From Candidatus Sumerlaeota bacterium (GTDB lineage: Bacteria; Sumerlaeota; Sumerlaeia; JADFCT01), in the NCBI GenBank assembly GCA_026398575.1, contig JAPLSP010000256.1, positions 1-14,338 on the forward strand: 14,338 bases of DNA. The letters are read 5' to 3'. Below are positions 1 through 6,891 of the stretch, piece by piece. A program made the translations under genes and the position numbers. Under the pieces are notes generated by a model. It was not told the origin of the DNA, did no database searches, and was given only the letters and a program-made list of their open reading frames with translations. Within the stretch, counting starts at the first letter, position 1. Each line of letters opens with the position of its first letter.

Positions 1-2632
1 TCATCGCGACTTCTTCGGACCAGGAGTAGATGAAATCGTCGCTCCCGCCGCCTTCGCGCATATCGTTCAGCGCCATGACGAGGTTGTTGGGGAACATGCG
101 GTGCGCCGACAACAGCGTCTCCGAGGTGCAGCGCGAAATCAGATTCAGATCAAGCCCCGGACGGCGCGGAATATAATATTTTCCTTCCTGGTTGAAACGC
201 ACGAAGCACCGGGCGCGTCCCGTCTTGAAGTTGAAGACGATGGGCGCGTCCAGCGTCTGATTGTCGCCGTAGGCAAATCCCGGCGCGATGCGCAGCGTAT
301 AATCCGTGTTCGCAAACCAGTCGCCGTCTATCCGGAAATTCCGATTGCTTGTTTTCGTCACGCGCATTCCGGCGACGGCGGGCTGCATCGTGACGTGCGG
401 CGCCAGCGTTTCGAGCGGCGCGTCATGATTGAGAACAAAGATGATGTACATGTATTCTTCATCTTTGGCTCTGTGTTCCGCGCCGCTGGCATGAGTGATC
501 TGCAACGGCGGCTCCGGCAGATGCTTCATCGTGCGGATGTATGTTTCTGCCAGCCGCAGCGGCCCCGGTCCCGCCAGACCTGCCGCCACCTCGACCGTCA
601 CTTTCGCATGGCGCCGTTTGGGCAAGGGCAGCTGAATCACATGGCTGCTCTGCTTGCCCACCGTCTTGAGTTCGAACGTGAGGGGCGCTTCGTCCAGATC
701 GTTTTTGATTTTCAGGCAGCGCAACAGCTCGCCGGCCTCGATCCGATAAGAAACGTCCATGACCAACTGAAGCTTTTCAATCTGCTCGGGCGGCGTCCAT
801 TTCAGTTGCGTGATAGCCAAAACCGGCGGCGTATAGCCAAGGCGCCTTAGGTATTCCATCGCCAGCGTCAGCTTGCCCGGACCGGGCAATCCGGCGGCAA
901 TCAAAACGACCAGACTGGCTTCCTGATAATTCGGCAGACCCAGCCGGACATGATGGGTCGTAAGCGCGGCCGAAGCATTGCCGGCAAGGCGCAGCGCCAC
1001 GGGACGGCTCGACGCGGCGTCAAACACTTTCAATCGCTTGAGCAGCTCGTCGCCGCGCGCCGCCTGAGTCAGCGTCAGCTCCAGTAGCAGCTCATCCGCA
1101 TCCTCGGCGCGCGTAATAACGGCATTCGATACGGCCAGCAGCGGCGCATGATAATCGAATTCCTTCTTGAATTCCTCCTTGAGCGTCAGTCCGGCGCCGC
1201 CCGGCAAATCGCCCGTGATGACGAAGGCCAGATGCGCGTCTTCATAGTCCGGACGCGGAAGATAAATCCAGTATTCGCCGCCGGTGTTGGGAGTTTCTGC
1301 CTCCCGGATAAGGGTCAGTTGATATTCCTGCGGCGCGCTCGTTGCCAGGTCGTTGATCTGCAAGCGGCGCTTGAGCTGATCTTTTGCGACGGGATGCGAA
1401 AACTCGATGTCAATTTTCAATATCTGGTTTTCGCGCACCAGTTCGCTTTTCGTAACATACAGCCGCGGCGTATCGTGCTTCAGTTCACCGGCATAGTCCT
1501 TGAGCATCACGCGCCCCTGGGCGCTTTTCATCTCCTTGGGGATCTCCACGCGCAGCCGCACGTCGCCGCTCAGACTCAGATTGAAGCGAATCGTATGCTC
1601 CGGCTGAACGCCCGTTGTCGCGATTGAAAAACTTGGGCGCGCTTCGCTCGCTGCGTCGCGCACGCGCAGATTTCGCTGCAAGTCCTCGGCGCTGACGGGG
1701 CGCGAAAACACAATGCGCGCATCCTGCTGGCCTTCCTGAACCGAGGCCCATTCCAGCTTCCTGACTTCATAATTCAGTTCCGCCGAAAATACATACTCGC
1801 GGTTCCGGGCCATAAGAAATTCATTCGCCGCGTCGGTCAATCCCCTGGCGATGCGCAGCGTGACCGGCCAATCCCGTTCCCCGTCCACCGTCAGCTTGAA
1901 CGATCGCGGGTCTTCAGACGCCTCCAGCGTGAACGGTGTTTCCTTTCCGCTTTTGTCCCGCGCCGAAAGAAATGTCTTCAACGCCTCGAGCCGCGTCGCA
2001 AGGGGAAAGCGGATTCCGATGACGCCGTGATTCGGCTCATCCACGATGGTCCAGAAATCCTTGGGCTCATAAAGGAAGGCGGCGACGACGTGGCGCAGCT
2101 GCCGCGGATTGATCTTGCGTCCGTCCGGCGCCTGCAAGTTTGGATTCAGCGCCACAGAGTACACTCGCCGCTCGGGCGCCTCGCCCAGATTGAAGGTGAT
2201 GAAGTTCGGACCGAAGACCGTTTCCCCCTTGAGCGTCGGCGACGTTGTCAGCGCCGCGGGCGCCGTCGTCAGCGCCGCAGCCGCTGTCGTTAGCGCCGCA
2301 GCCGCCGGGCGTTGTGCGCGCAGCGATTCGGGCCAGCCGACTTCGCCGTCGAACACAATGGTCAGCCGGTCGCTCAGCGCCTCCCCGCGCCCGGGGATGA
2401 CGCCGGTGACATTGAGAAACGCGGCGTCGCGTTCACCCGCAGGATTCGCATCAGGCGGCGCCGGTTGGGCCAAGGCGCCGGCGCATGCCAATGCGGTCAA
2501 CGCGATGAGAAAGGCGGGGCGGCGGATGGCTGAGAGCCAATTGCGCTTGAGCCGCGATGCAGAGGGAGAAAAAGAGAGTAGGGGAGAGAATAGGGGAGAG
2601 GGTACGAGCTTCAGCAGCGCGACGGCAAGCAT
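1..2632 (-). CDS. Bacterial alpha-2-macroglobulin-like secreted protein, N-terminal 877 residues (partial)
   Basis: A single open frame runs 877 codons from ATG at 2632 to the left edge with no stop. GGAG lies nine bases before the ATG. The N-terminus is unusual: about 30 residues rich in Ser, Pro and Leu precede a conventional signal (RR near residue 37, hydrophobic 40-55, likely cleavage ALA/QPAPP; C50 makes a lipobox possible but weak). The body is beta-rich, consistent with repeated macroglobulin-type domains. Near residues 820-852 are YIPRRPGLDLNLIS and RMFPNNLV, resembling the YLPR...V(Y)RVYxNNL block of bacterial alpha-2-macroglobulins (COG2373). Family members are periplasmic protease traps, often encoded beside a class A penicillin-binding protein (PBP1C); any thioester CxEQ motif and such a neighbour would lie off the left edge. 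Residues 111-131 are three seven-residue AAAALTT-type repeats. The family call is by pattern, not alignment; another large Ig-like envelope protein is the main alternative. Confidence 0.7.
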   Translation of the reverse strand, partial: MLAVALLKLVPSPLFSPLLSFSPSASRLKRNWLSAIRRPAFLIALTALACAGALAQPAPPDANPAGERDAAFLNVTGVIPGRGEALSDRLTIVFDGEVGWPESLRAQRPAAAALTTAAAALTTAPAALTTSPTLKGETVFGPNFITFNLGEAPERRVYSVALNPNLQAPDGRKINPRQLRHVVAAFLYEPKDFWTIVDEPNHGVIGIRFPLATRLEALKTFLSARDKSGKETPFTLEASEDPRSFKLTVDGERDWPVTLRIARGLTDAANEFLMARNREYVFSAELNYEVRKLEWASVQEGQQDARIVFSRPVSAEDLQRNLRVRDAASEARPSFSIATTGVQPEHTIRFNLSLSGDVRLRVEIPKEMKSAQGRVMLKDYAGELKHDTPRLYVTKSELVRENQILKIDIEFSHPVAKDQLKRRLQINDLATSAPQEYQLTLIREAETPNTGGEYWIYLPRPDYEDAHLAFVITGDLPGGAGLTLKEEFKKEFDYHAPLLAVSNAVITRAEDADELLLELTLTQAARGDELLKRLKVFDAASSRPVALRLAGNASAALTTHHVRLGLPNYQEASLVVLIAAGLPGPGKLTLAMEYLRRLGYTPPVLAITQLKWTPPEQIEKLQLVMDVSYRIEAGELLRCLKIKNDLDEAPLTFELKTVGKQSSHVIQLPLPKRRHAKVTVEVAAGLAGPGPLRLAETYIRTMKHLPEPPLQITHASGAEHRAKDEEYMYIIFVLNHDAPLETLAPHVTMQPAVAGMRVTKTSNRNFRIDGDWFANTDYTLRIAPGFAYGDNQTLDAPIVFNFKTGRARCFVRFNQEGKYYIPRRPGLDLNLISRCTSETLLSAHRMFPNNLVMALNDMREGGGSDDFIYSWSEEVAM
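2244..2306 (-). repeat. Three 21-bp tandem repeats inside the macroglobulin gene
   Basis: Three consecutive 21-base units (starting 2244, 2265 and 2286) differ at only a few positions. On the coding strand they give three AAAALTT/APAALTT heptapeptides at about residues 111-131 of the macroglobulin-like protein. The unit is a multiple of three, so copy-number change would keep the frame. Confidence 0.9.
2574..2605 (-). repeat. 12-bp imperfect tandem repeat in the leader of the macroglobulin gene
   Basis: On the plus strand gagagtagggga is followed by gagaatagggga and then by a partial third copy, gagggtac. On the coding strand this encodes SPLF/SPLL-type tetrapeptides in the unusually long region before the signal-peptide core, so the extension looks repeat-derived. 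Confidence 0.7.
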
Positions 2633-2717
2633 GGCGGCAATCTCCAAATCCGGAGCGGAATGAATGGGGGGATTATGGATGCCGATGTGGGCGGCGCGCA
2701 AGAAAGCGATGATATGA

Positions 2718-2760
2718 AATGCAGCGCGTCGCTGAGAGAAAAAGAGCAACGCGCTTCATT
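2718..2760 (-). terminator. Hairpin between histidine kinase and macroglobulin genes, possible terminator or attenuator
   Basis: Arms AATGCAGCGCGT (2718-2729) and ACGCGCTTCATT (2749-2760) pair over 12 bases with one mismatch, around a 19-base loop. The hairpin lies in the 142-bp gap downstream of the kinase stop and upstream of the macroglobulin start. There is no clean run of U after the stem on the minus strand, so a classical intrinsic terminator is not shown; an attenuator or an mRNA-stabilising stem is equally possible. Nothing else is visible in this gap. Confidence 0.3.
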
Positions 2761-2774
2761 ATGGCGGACTATAT

Positions 2775-4214
2775 TCACTTCACCCCGCTCGCAAACCGAG
2801 CGGACGATATTGGCATAGAAAACTGCGACATCTCATCCGCTTCGCGGGCGCTTCCAGCGGACCCATCAAACCCCACGTCCGCAACGATACCCCACGCCCC
2901 AAGGTTTGCAAGGAGATATTTCGCAACGCCGTCCCCCTTGCCCCCTCGTCCCCTGTCCACTGGGTCCACCCCGTCCACCCCGTCCACTCCGTCCACCCCC
3001 TCCACCCCCTTATCTGGCAACCGGCGCGTGACCGCCAGTCCCAGCCCGGTCCCGCCGCGCTTGCGCGTAAAGAAAGGCTCGAAGGCGCGCTCCACGTCCT
3101 CGGGCGCGATGCCGGGGCCATTGTCGCCGACCGTCAATTCGATCATCTCCGGATGGCCGCCGGCGCGCGCCAGATGAATGTCAATCACGCCGGGCTCTTT
3201 CAGCCCCTGCACGGCCTGCTTGGCGTTGATGAAGACGTTCAGCATCGCCTGGCGCAGCGAAGCGGGATCGGTCATGACGGGAGGCAGTCCGGGTTCCAAC
3301 AGGAGATTCACGCGCAGCGCATCCTGCGATACGCCCCGGAAAGCGAATTGAGTCACCCCCTGGCACACGGCGGCCCAATCGGTCGCAACCAGCGGCGAAG
3401 CGGTCCGGGGCTGCGCGTATGAAAGCAGCTCGTTGACGATTAACTTGCAGCGCTGGGATTCGTCGCGGATGATGCGCAAGTCCTCCTGGAACTCTCCTTC
3501 TCCGCCCGCCGTCTTCATCAAGTATTCGGCATTGGCTGAAATGATGCCGATCGGGTTGTTGACCTCATGGGCCACCACCGCGGCCATCTCGCCCAAATCC
3601 GCCATGTGCTGCGTGGCCAACAGCCGCTCGCGAATGGCCATGAGCTCTTCCTTCTGCTGATTGATCAGCCCGACGATATACCACAGCATCAGAATGACCA
3701 GCCACAAATAGGCTAGCTGCATCTGGAAGGCGCCGCTCAGCAGGAATCCGAATGAGGCTTCGGATAAAGCGAACGAAGCAATCATGAGCGCGACGATCAG
3801 CAGGTTGATGAGCAGGTTGAACAGCTGGGTCGTCGAGAGCGAATAGCCGCGCATGGCCAGGACAAAATACAGATAATAATAGTTGCTCATTTCGTGAACG
3901 CCCTGCGCGATCATGCGGCGGTTGTCGTGATAGATCAGCACGGACACGAAGGCCAGGTCCATGAGAAACGAAAAAATGCAGAAAACGCGCGCCTCGCGCA
4001 CGGTGATCCGGCGCATCAGCAGCAGATACGTCATCGCCAGGAGGAACAGCAGGTAGGTGTTGAAGATGGAAAAGCACCAGACGCCCGGCAGCATCCAATG
4101 CGTCTTCCAAAGCCAAAAAATCAACGTTACGCCCCACAAGGCCCACTTGAAGGGAAGGATGGCCTTGCGCTCGTTCTCCAAAAGCCAATGGCTCAAATCC
4201 CGGGCGCCATTCAT
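2775..4214 (-). CDS. Membrane sensor histidine kinase with repeat-replaced C-terminus
   Basis: The 479-aa protein has about six hydrophobic segments in residues 20-187, then a HisKA dimerisation domain with VAHEVNNPIG (phospho-acceptor H216) and an HATPase domain: N box (N330-A-K332), G1 box DNGPGIA (364-370), F box FEPFF (378-382) and G2 box GTGLGL (388-393). It resembles NtrB/AtoS-type kinases with a membrane-integral sensor. After TRRL (about residue 399) the usual last strand and helix (EHGG...GxGTxFxxxLP type) are missing; five VxG/VDG-type tripeptides from a 9-bp array and about 60 unrelated residues follow. No other frame restores the missing part. The ATG at 4214 lacks a clear ribosome site, and the heptamer tract just upstream places a TGA in frame five codons before it. 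No response regulator is in the window. The frame and kinase identity are secure; whether the altered kinase is active is open. Confidence 0.88.
   Translation of the reverse strand: MNGARDLSHWLLENERKAILPFKWALWGVTLIFWLWKTHWMLPGVWCFSIFNTYLLFLLAMTYLLLMRRITVREARVFCIFSFLMDLAFVSVLIYHDNRRMIAQGVHEMSNYYYLYFVLAMRGYSLSTTQLFNLLINLLIVALMIASFALSEASFGFLLSGAFQMQLAYLWLVILMLWYIVGLINQQKEELMAIRERLLATQHMADLGEMAAVVAHEVNNPIGIISANAEYLMKTAGGEGEFQEDLRIIRDESQRCKLIVNELLSYAQPRTASPLVATDWAAVCQGVTQFAFRGVSQDALRVNLLLEPGLPPVMTDPASLRQAMLNVFINAKQAVQGLKEPGVIDIHLARAGGHPEMIELTVGDNGPGIAPEDVERAFEPFFTRKRGGTGLGLAVTRRLPDKGVEGVDGVDGVDGVDPVDRGRGGKGDGVAKYLLANLGAWGIVADVGFDGSAGSAREADEMSQFSMPISSARFASGVK
2785..2803 (-). other. Short perfect hairpin at the 3' end of the kinase frame
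   Basis: CCGCTCG and CGAGCGG form a perfect 7-bp stem with a five-base loop, eight bases before the kinase stop codon on the minus strand. With the hairpin at 2718-2760 it makes two stems in a row at this gene end. No U-tract follows. Confidence 0.45.
2955..3008 (-). repeat. 9-bp tandem array in the kinase C-terminus (6 units)
   Basis: Six contiguous 9-base units based on GTCCACCCC run in phase, with substitutions confined mostly to the last three bases. On the coding strand they read VDG/VEG tripeptides. The array starts about five codons beyond the G2 box, where the kinase domain departs from the family. Confidence 0.92.
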
Positions 4215-4217
4215 GGG

Positions 4218-4462
4218 TTGGTTCTCAGTTCATAGTTCACAGTTCACAGTTCACAGTTCATAGTTCACGGTTCGTGATTCGTGATTTGTGATTCGTCGTT
4301 TGTACTTCGCAATTCACCCACCACCCCTCACGAATCCCAAACCCCGAATCTCAAATCTCAAATCTCAAATCTCAAATCTCAAATCTCAAATCACAAATCA
4401 CAAATCTCAAATCTCAAATCACAAATCTCAAATCTCAAATCTCAAATCTCAAATCTCAAATC
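4218..4462. repeat. Continuous period-7 tract, two heptamer families in one phase (34-35 units)
   Basis: From 4225 to 4462 the sequence divides into 34 consecutive 7-mers without a phase shift, and 4218-4224 fits as one more. The left part is ACAGTTC/ATAGTTC, the middle GTGATTC and degenerate forms, and the right part (4351-4462) is 16 units of TCAAATC or ACAAATC. In 30 of the 34 units the last two bases are TC. The tract fills the gap between the kinase ATG (4214) and the cobA-hemD stop (4461-4463), and supplies that stop. Read on the minus strand both heptamers contain TGA, so all three minus frames are closed; on the plus strand the two dominant heptamers contain no stop codon. Confidence 0.95.
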
Positions 4463-6011
4463 ACGCCTGGCCCGCAGCCGGGCTATGCGCCAACCGTTCC
4501 ATGATCGCCTCAAACAGCCCATTCGCTGTATAAACTTTCGCCTCGATATCCACGTCCAGACCGCCGGCGCGCAAGGCGGCGCTGGTAGCCGGGCCGATGC
4601 TGGCGGTCTTGCAGCCGTCGAACAGCGGCTTGCGGCTTTCCTTGGGAATGCTGCCCAGCAACATCTGCGCCGTGGAAGCGGAGGTGAACGTCACCAGGTC
4701 CAGGCGGCGGCTTTCCAGCAGCGCCTTGAGCCTCGCGAGGCCGGCTTCATCCGCCAGCGTACGATACAACGGCAGAATGTCCACCTGCGCGCCGCGCCGG
4801 GTCAGAGTATCGGTCAGCGTTGGCCGCGCCGCGGCAGCGCGCGCGATCAAAATTCGCGAACCGTCCACGTTGCCCATCGCCTCTAAAATGCCCTCCTGCG
4901 AAAACTCCTCGGGCACGAGGTCGGGCACGATGCCGTATTTGCGCAGTTCCTCGGCCGTTTTCACTCCGATGACGGCAATGCGCACGCCGCCCAGCGCGCG
5001 GGCGTCTTTCCTCGCGTTCTCCAGCGCGCGGAAGAAACAGCTTACGCCGTTGACGCTGGTCAGGATCAGCCAGTCGCGCGTCTGGATCGAGCCGATCATC
5101 TGCGACATCTCCGGCGAGATCCACGCCGACTCGACGCGGATGGTCGGACAGTGAATCACTTCCGCGCCGGCCGCGCGCAATCGGGCGTTGATCTCCTCCG
5201 CCTCGTCGTGCGGACGCGTGACCGCCGCGCGCAGGCCGAACAAGGGGCGCTTCTCGAACCAGGCCAGCTGCGAACGCAACGCCACGCAGGGCCCCACCAC
5301 GATCGCCGCGGGCGCCTGGAAATCCCGCCGCCGCGCTTGCTCGGCCACGTCCGCCAGCGTCGCTTCCAGCGTTTCCTGGTCCGGACGCGCGCCATTGCGA
5401 ATCAGCGCCACCGGCGTTTTCGGATCGCATCCGGCCTCGATCAGGCGCTCCCCGATGGCTTCAAGGCGCCCCATTCCCATCAGGATGACCAGCGTGCCGC
5501 CCGTGTGCGCCAAGGCCTCCCAATCCACGTCCGGCGCCTCGCCATCGGCCCCCTGTCCCGTGACGATGCTGACGCAGCTGGCCATTCCGCGATGCGTCAC
5601 GGGAATGCCCGCATAAGCCGGCGCGGCCAGAGCCGAGGTGATTCCCGGCACGATCTCAAACCGCACGCCCGCCTCGGCGCATGCCAGAGCCTCTTCTCCT
5701 CCCCGGCCAAACAGCATCGGATCGCCGCCCTTGAGCCGCGCGACGATATGGCCGTCGCGCGCCGCCTGAATCAGGCGCGCGTTGGTTTCCTTCTGCGAGG
5801 CGCCGCCGGCGGTGGCCGCCTTGCCGACGTCCACTTTCGGAACCATCGGCGCGGCCCATTCGAGAATTTCCGGGTTGGCGAGGCGGTCATAAAAGACCAT
5901 GCTGGCCTGCCTCAAAATTTCGGCCCCGCGCACCGTCATCAGTCCCGGATCGCCCGGCCCTGCGCCGATCAAATATACGCATCCCGAACTGGCTGTTCGA
6001 TAATTTTCCAC
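4461..6011 (-). CDS. cobA-hemD: Fused uroporphyrinogen-III C-methyltransferase / uroporphyrinogen-III synthase
   Basis: The 516-aa protein joins two enzymes. Residues 11-250 are a SUMT/CobA tetrapyrrole methylase: VYLIGAGPGDPGLMT (12-26), RLKGGDPMLFGRGGEE (92-107) and PGITSALAAPAYAGIPVTHR (122-141) are the SAM- and substrate-binding blocks. It methylates uroporphyrinogen III twice to give precorrin-2, for siroheme and cobalamin. Residues 259-510 are HemD, which closes and inverts the last ring of hydroxymethylbilane; TSVNGV, GVKTAEELRKYGI, VPEEFSQEGI and FTSAS are typical. Such cytosolic fusions are known in several phyla. The start is GTG at 6011, with GGAGGAG nine bases upstream. No hemA, hemB, hemC or cysG-type partner is in the window. 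The TGA stop is the first unit of the heptamer tract, so the last few residues (SPAAGQA) may have been set by the repeat. Confidence 0.95.
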   Translation of the reverse strand: MENYRTASSGCVYLIGAGPGDPGLMTVRGAEILRQASMVFYDRLANPEILEWAAPMVPKVDVGKAATAGGASQKETNARLIQAARDGHIVARLKGGDPMLFGRGGEEALACAEAGVRFEIVPGITSALAAPAYAGIPVTHRGMASCVSIVTGQGADGEAPDVDWEALAHTGGTLVILMGMGRLEAIGERLIEAGCDPKTPVALIRNGARPDQETLEATLADVAEQARRRDFQAPAAIVVGPCVALRSQLAWFEKRPLFGLRAAVTRPHDEAEEINARLRAAGAEVIHCPTIRVESAWISPEMSQMIGSIQTRDWLILTSVNGVSCFFRALENARKDARALGGVRIAVIGVKTAEELRKYGIVPDLVPEEFSQEGILEAMGNVDGSRILIARAAAARPTLTDTLTRRGAQVDILPLYRTLADEAGLARLKALLESRRLDLVTFTSASTAQMLLGSIPKESRKPLFDGCKTASIGPATSAALRAGGLDVDIEAKVYTANGLFEAIMERLAHSPAAGQA

Positions 6012-6083
6012 CGCGTGTCTCTCCTCCAGACTATTTTTCCGTCTTCCCCCACTGGGAGCGCCACTGGGAGCGCCACTGGGAGC

Positions 6084-6101
6084 GCCGGCATCCCTGCCGG
6101 C
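6084..6101. repeat. REP-like palindrome, copy 1
   Basis: GCCGGCA-TCCC-TGCCGGC is a perfect 7-bp inverted repeat with a four-base loop, in the 163-bp gap between the membrane protein and cobA-hemD. It would form a strong hairpin in RNA from either strand. No U-tract follows. Confidence 0.75.
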
Positions 6102-6143
6102 GTGTCCCTTCGCCCTATTTCTCCGTCTTCTCCAACTGGGAGC

Positions 6144-6161
6144 GCCGGCATCCCTGCCGGC
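6144..6161. repeat. REP-like palindrome, copy 2
   Basis: Identical to the palindrome exactly 60 bases to its left. It lies 14 bases beyond the stop codon of the minus-strand membrane protein, so it could also protect or end that transcript. Confidence 0.75.
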
Positions 6162-6174
6162 GTGTCTCTTCGGC

Positions 6175-6681
6175 CTATTTTTCCGTCTTCTCCAGCAGCT
6201 TGGCCTCAGGCGGACGGATGACTTCCAGCAGGAGGTTGGTTTCCTTGCTGATGTTTTCCAGATTGGCTTGCGGCGCCTCGCACAGGCGCTTGATCCGCTC
6301 CAGCCCTTCGCGCGTCAGCCGCAGGACCGTCACCTCATTGCGCCGTTTGGCGCGGATCATGTCCAGCTCCACCTGAAGCAGGCGCGTGCGGTCGCCGCTT
6401 TTGAGGATGATGAATTCCAGCCCCAACATGACAAGAAAAATGAAGGCGACGGGGTGAAAGATCAGCGGCGCCACCAGCTCGGCCACTTGCAGGAATCTGG
6501 CTTCATATCCGGCGGCAAATACCGCCCCGGCCATGATGGCAAGGCACAGCAGGGCCACCCCCAGCGCGCGCGCGGCCCGGCTTTTGCCGCGTTCGCCTGC
6601 GCGGCCTGCCGGCGGACGAATCCAGGCGGGTTCCGTGCCGCGGGGCGAAGATATTTCCGACATAGCTTGGCGCCTTTGCAT
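6175..6681 (-). CDS. Small two-TM membrane protein with a helical cytoplasmic tail, function unknown
   Basis: I do not recognise a family. The 168-aa version starts at ATG 6681, chosen because GGAGG lies 11 bases upstream; a longer frame from 6720 has no such site and would include the GGAGG as coding. ATG 6663 is a second possibility. Residues 1-36 are polar and basic; hydrophobic segments are at about 38-58 and 68-93; residues 97-135 (RTRLLQVELDMIRAKRRNEV and on) are strongly amphipathic and probably coiled coil; the tail is charged. A sensor- or scaffold-like membrane anchor is imaginable but unsupported. It is the first minus-strand gene after the divergent region and lies 163 bp from cobA-hemD. 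Its last codons have been copied into the downstream tandem repeat. Confidence 0.7.
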   Translation of the reverse strand: MQRRQAMSEISSPRGTEPAWIRPPAGRAGERGKSRAARALGVALLCLAIMAGAVFAAGYEARFLQVAELVAPLIFHPVAFIFLVMLGLEFIILKSGDRTRLLQVELDMIRAKRRNEVTVLRLTREGLERIKRLCEAPQANLENISKETNLLLEVIRPPEAKLLEKTEK

Positions 6682-6803
6682 GAGATTGATTTCCTCCGAG
6701 GATGCCCGCCTTCGGCCCAAAAGTCAACCCAAGCCTTTCCTGCAAACGGCAAATAAACACGCTCTCCCGCGTTTGCCGCTGGACGCGAGGACTTTGGCAT
6801 GCG

Positions 6804-6824
6804 TAAAATACGAAAACGTTTTTG
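6804..6824 (+). promoter_or_regulatory. Candidate promoter -10 and LacI-type operator upstream of the sugar genes
   Basis: TAAAAT at 6804-6809 matches a -10 box at five of six positions; no good -35 is seen. Four bases on, AAAACGTTTT (6813-6822) is a perfect 10-bp palindrome with the central CG typical of LacI/GalR-family operators, placed about where transcription would start. It is 70 bases before the Gfo/Idh start codon. The rest of the 210-bp divergent region holds a further inverted repeat (GCAAACG 6742-6748 with CGTTTGC 6770-6776) and no gene. Confidence 0.35.
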
Positions 6825-6891
6825 TTGAGCAGGGACCGCCATTGGCGTGGGACTTGGGCGGAGAAGCAGCTTTCTAAAAAGGAATCGGTGA

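Larger units (their letters stand above)
6031..6193. repeat. 60/84-bp tandem repeat with palindromic core, overlapping a gene end
   Basis: Three copies begin with ctatttYtccgtctt at 6031, 6115 and 6175. The middle unit is exactly 60 bp; the first is 84 bp because its 12-bp module actgggagcgcc is present three times instead of once. The third copy is truncated and is the 3' end of the neighbouring CDS, so the copies at 6115 and 6031 repeat its last codons (LEKTEK-stop is intact in the 6115 copy). A more diverged related stretch at 6013-6030 holds the ribosome site of cobA-hemD. Confidence 0.92.

Noticed and set aside
101..850. 249-aa plus-strand frame and a neighbouring 159-aa frame at 1148-1627
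   Set aside because: Both lie antisense to the continuous 877-codon macroglobulin-like frame, which has a start, a ribosome site and a signal peptide.
4218..4462. CRISPR array
   Set aside because: The unit is 7 bp with no spacers and no cas genes nearby; the same holds for the array at 13333-13521.
4281..4886. Plus-strand frames starting with SQISNLK-type repeats
   Set aside because: They are translation of the TCAAATC heptamers running into antisense of cobA-hemD.
5969..6151. 60-aa minus-strand frame with MPALPV repeats
   Set aside because: It is translation of the 60-bp intergenic repeat and its palindrome, overlapping the true cobA-hemD start.
6682..6720. Longer start for the two-TM membrane protein at 6720
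   Set aside because: The GGAGG that best fits ATG 6681 would become coding, and the 6720 start has no ribosome site of its own.
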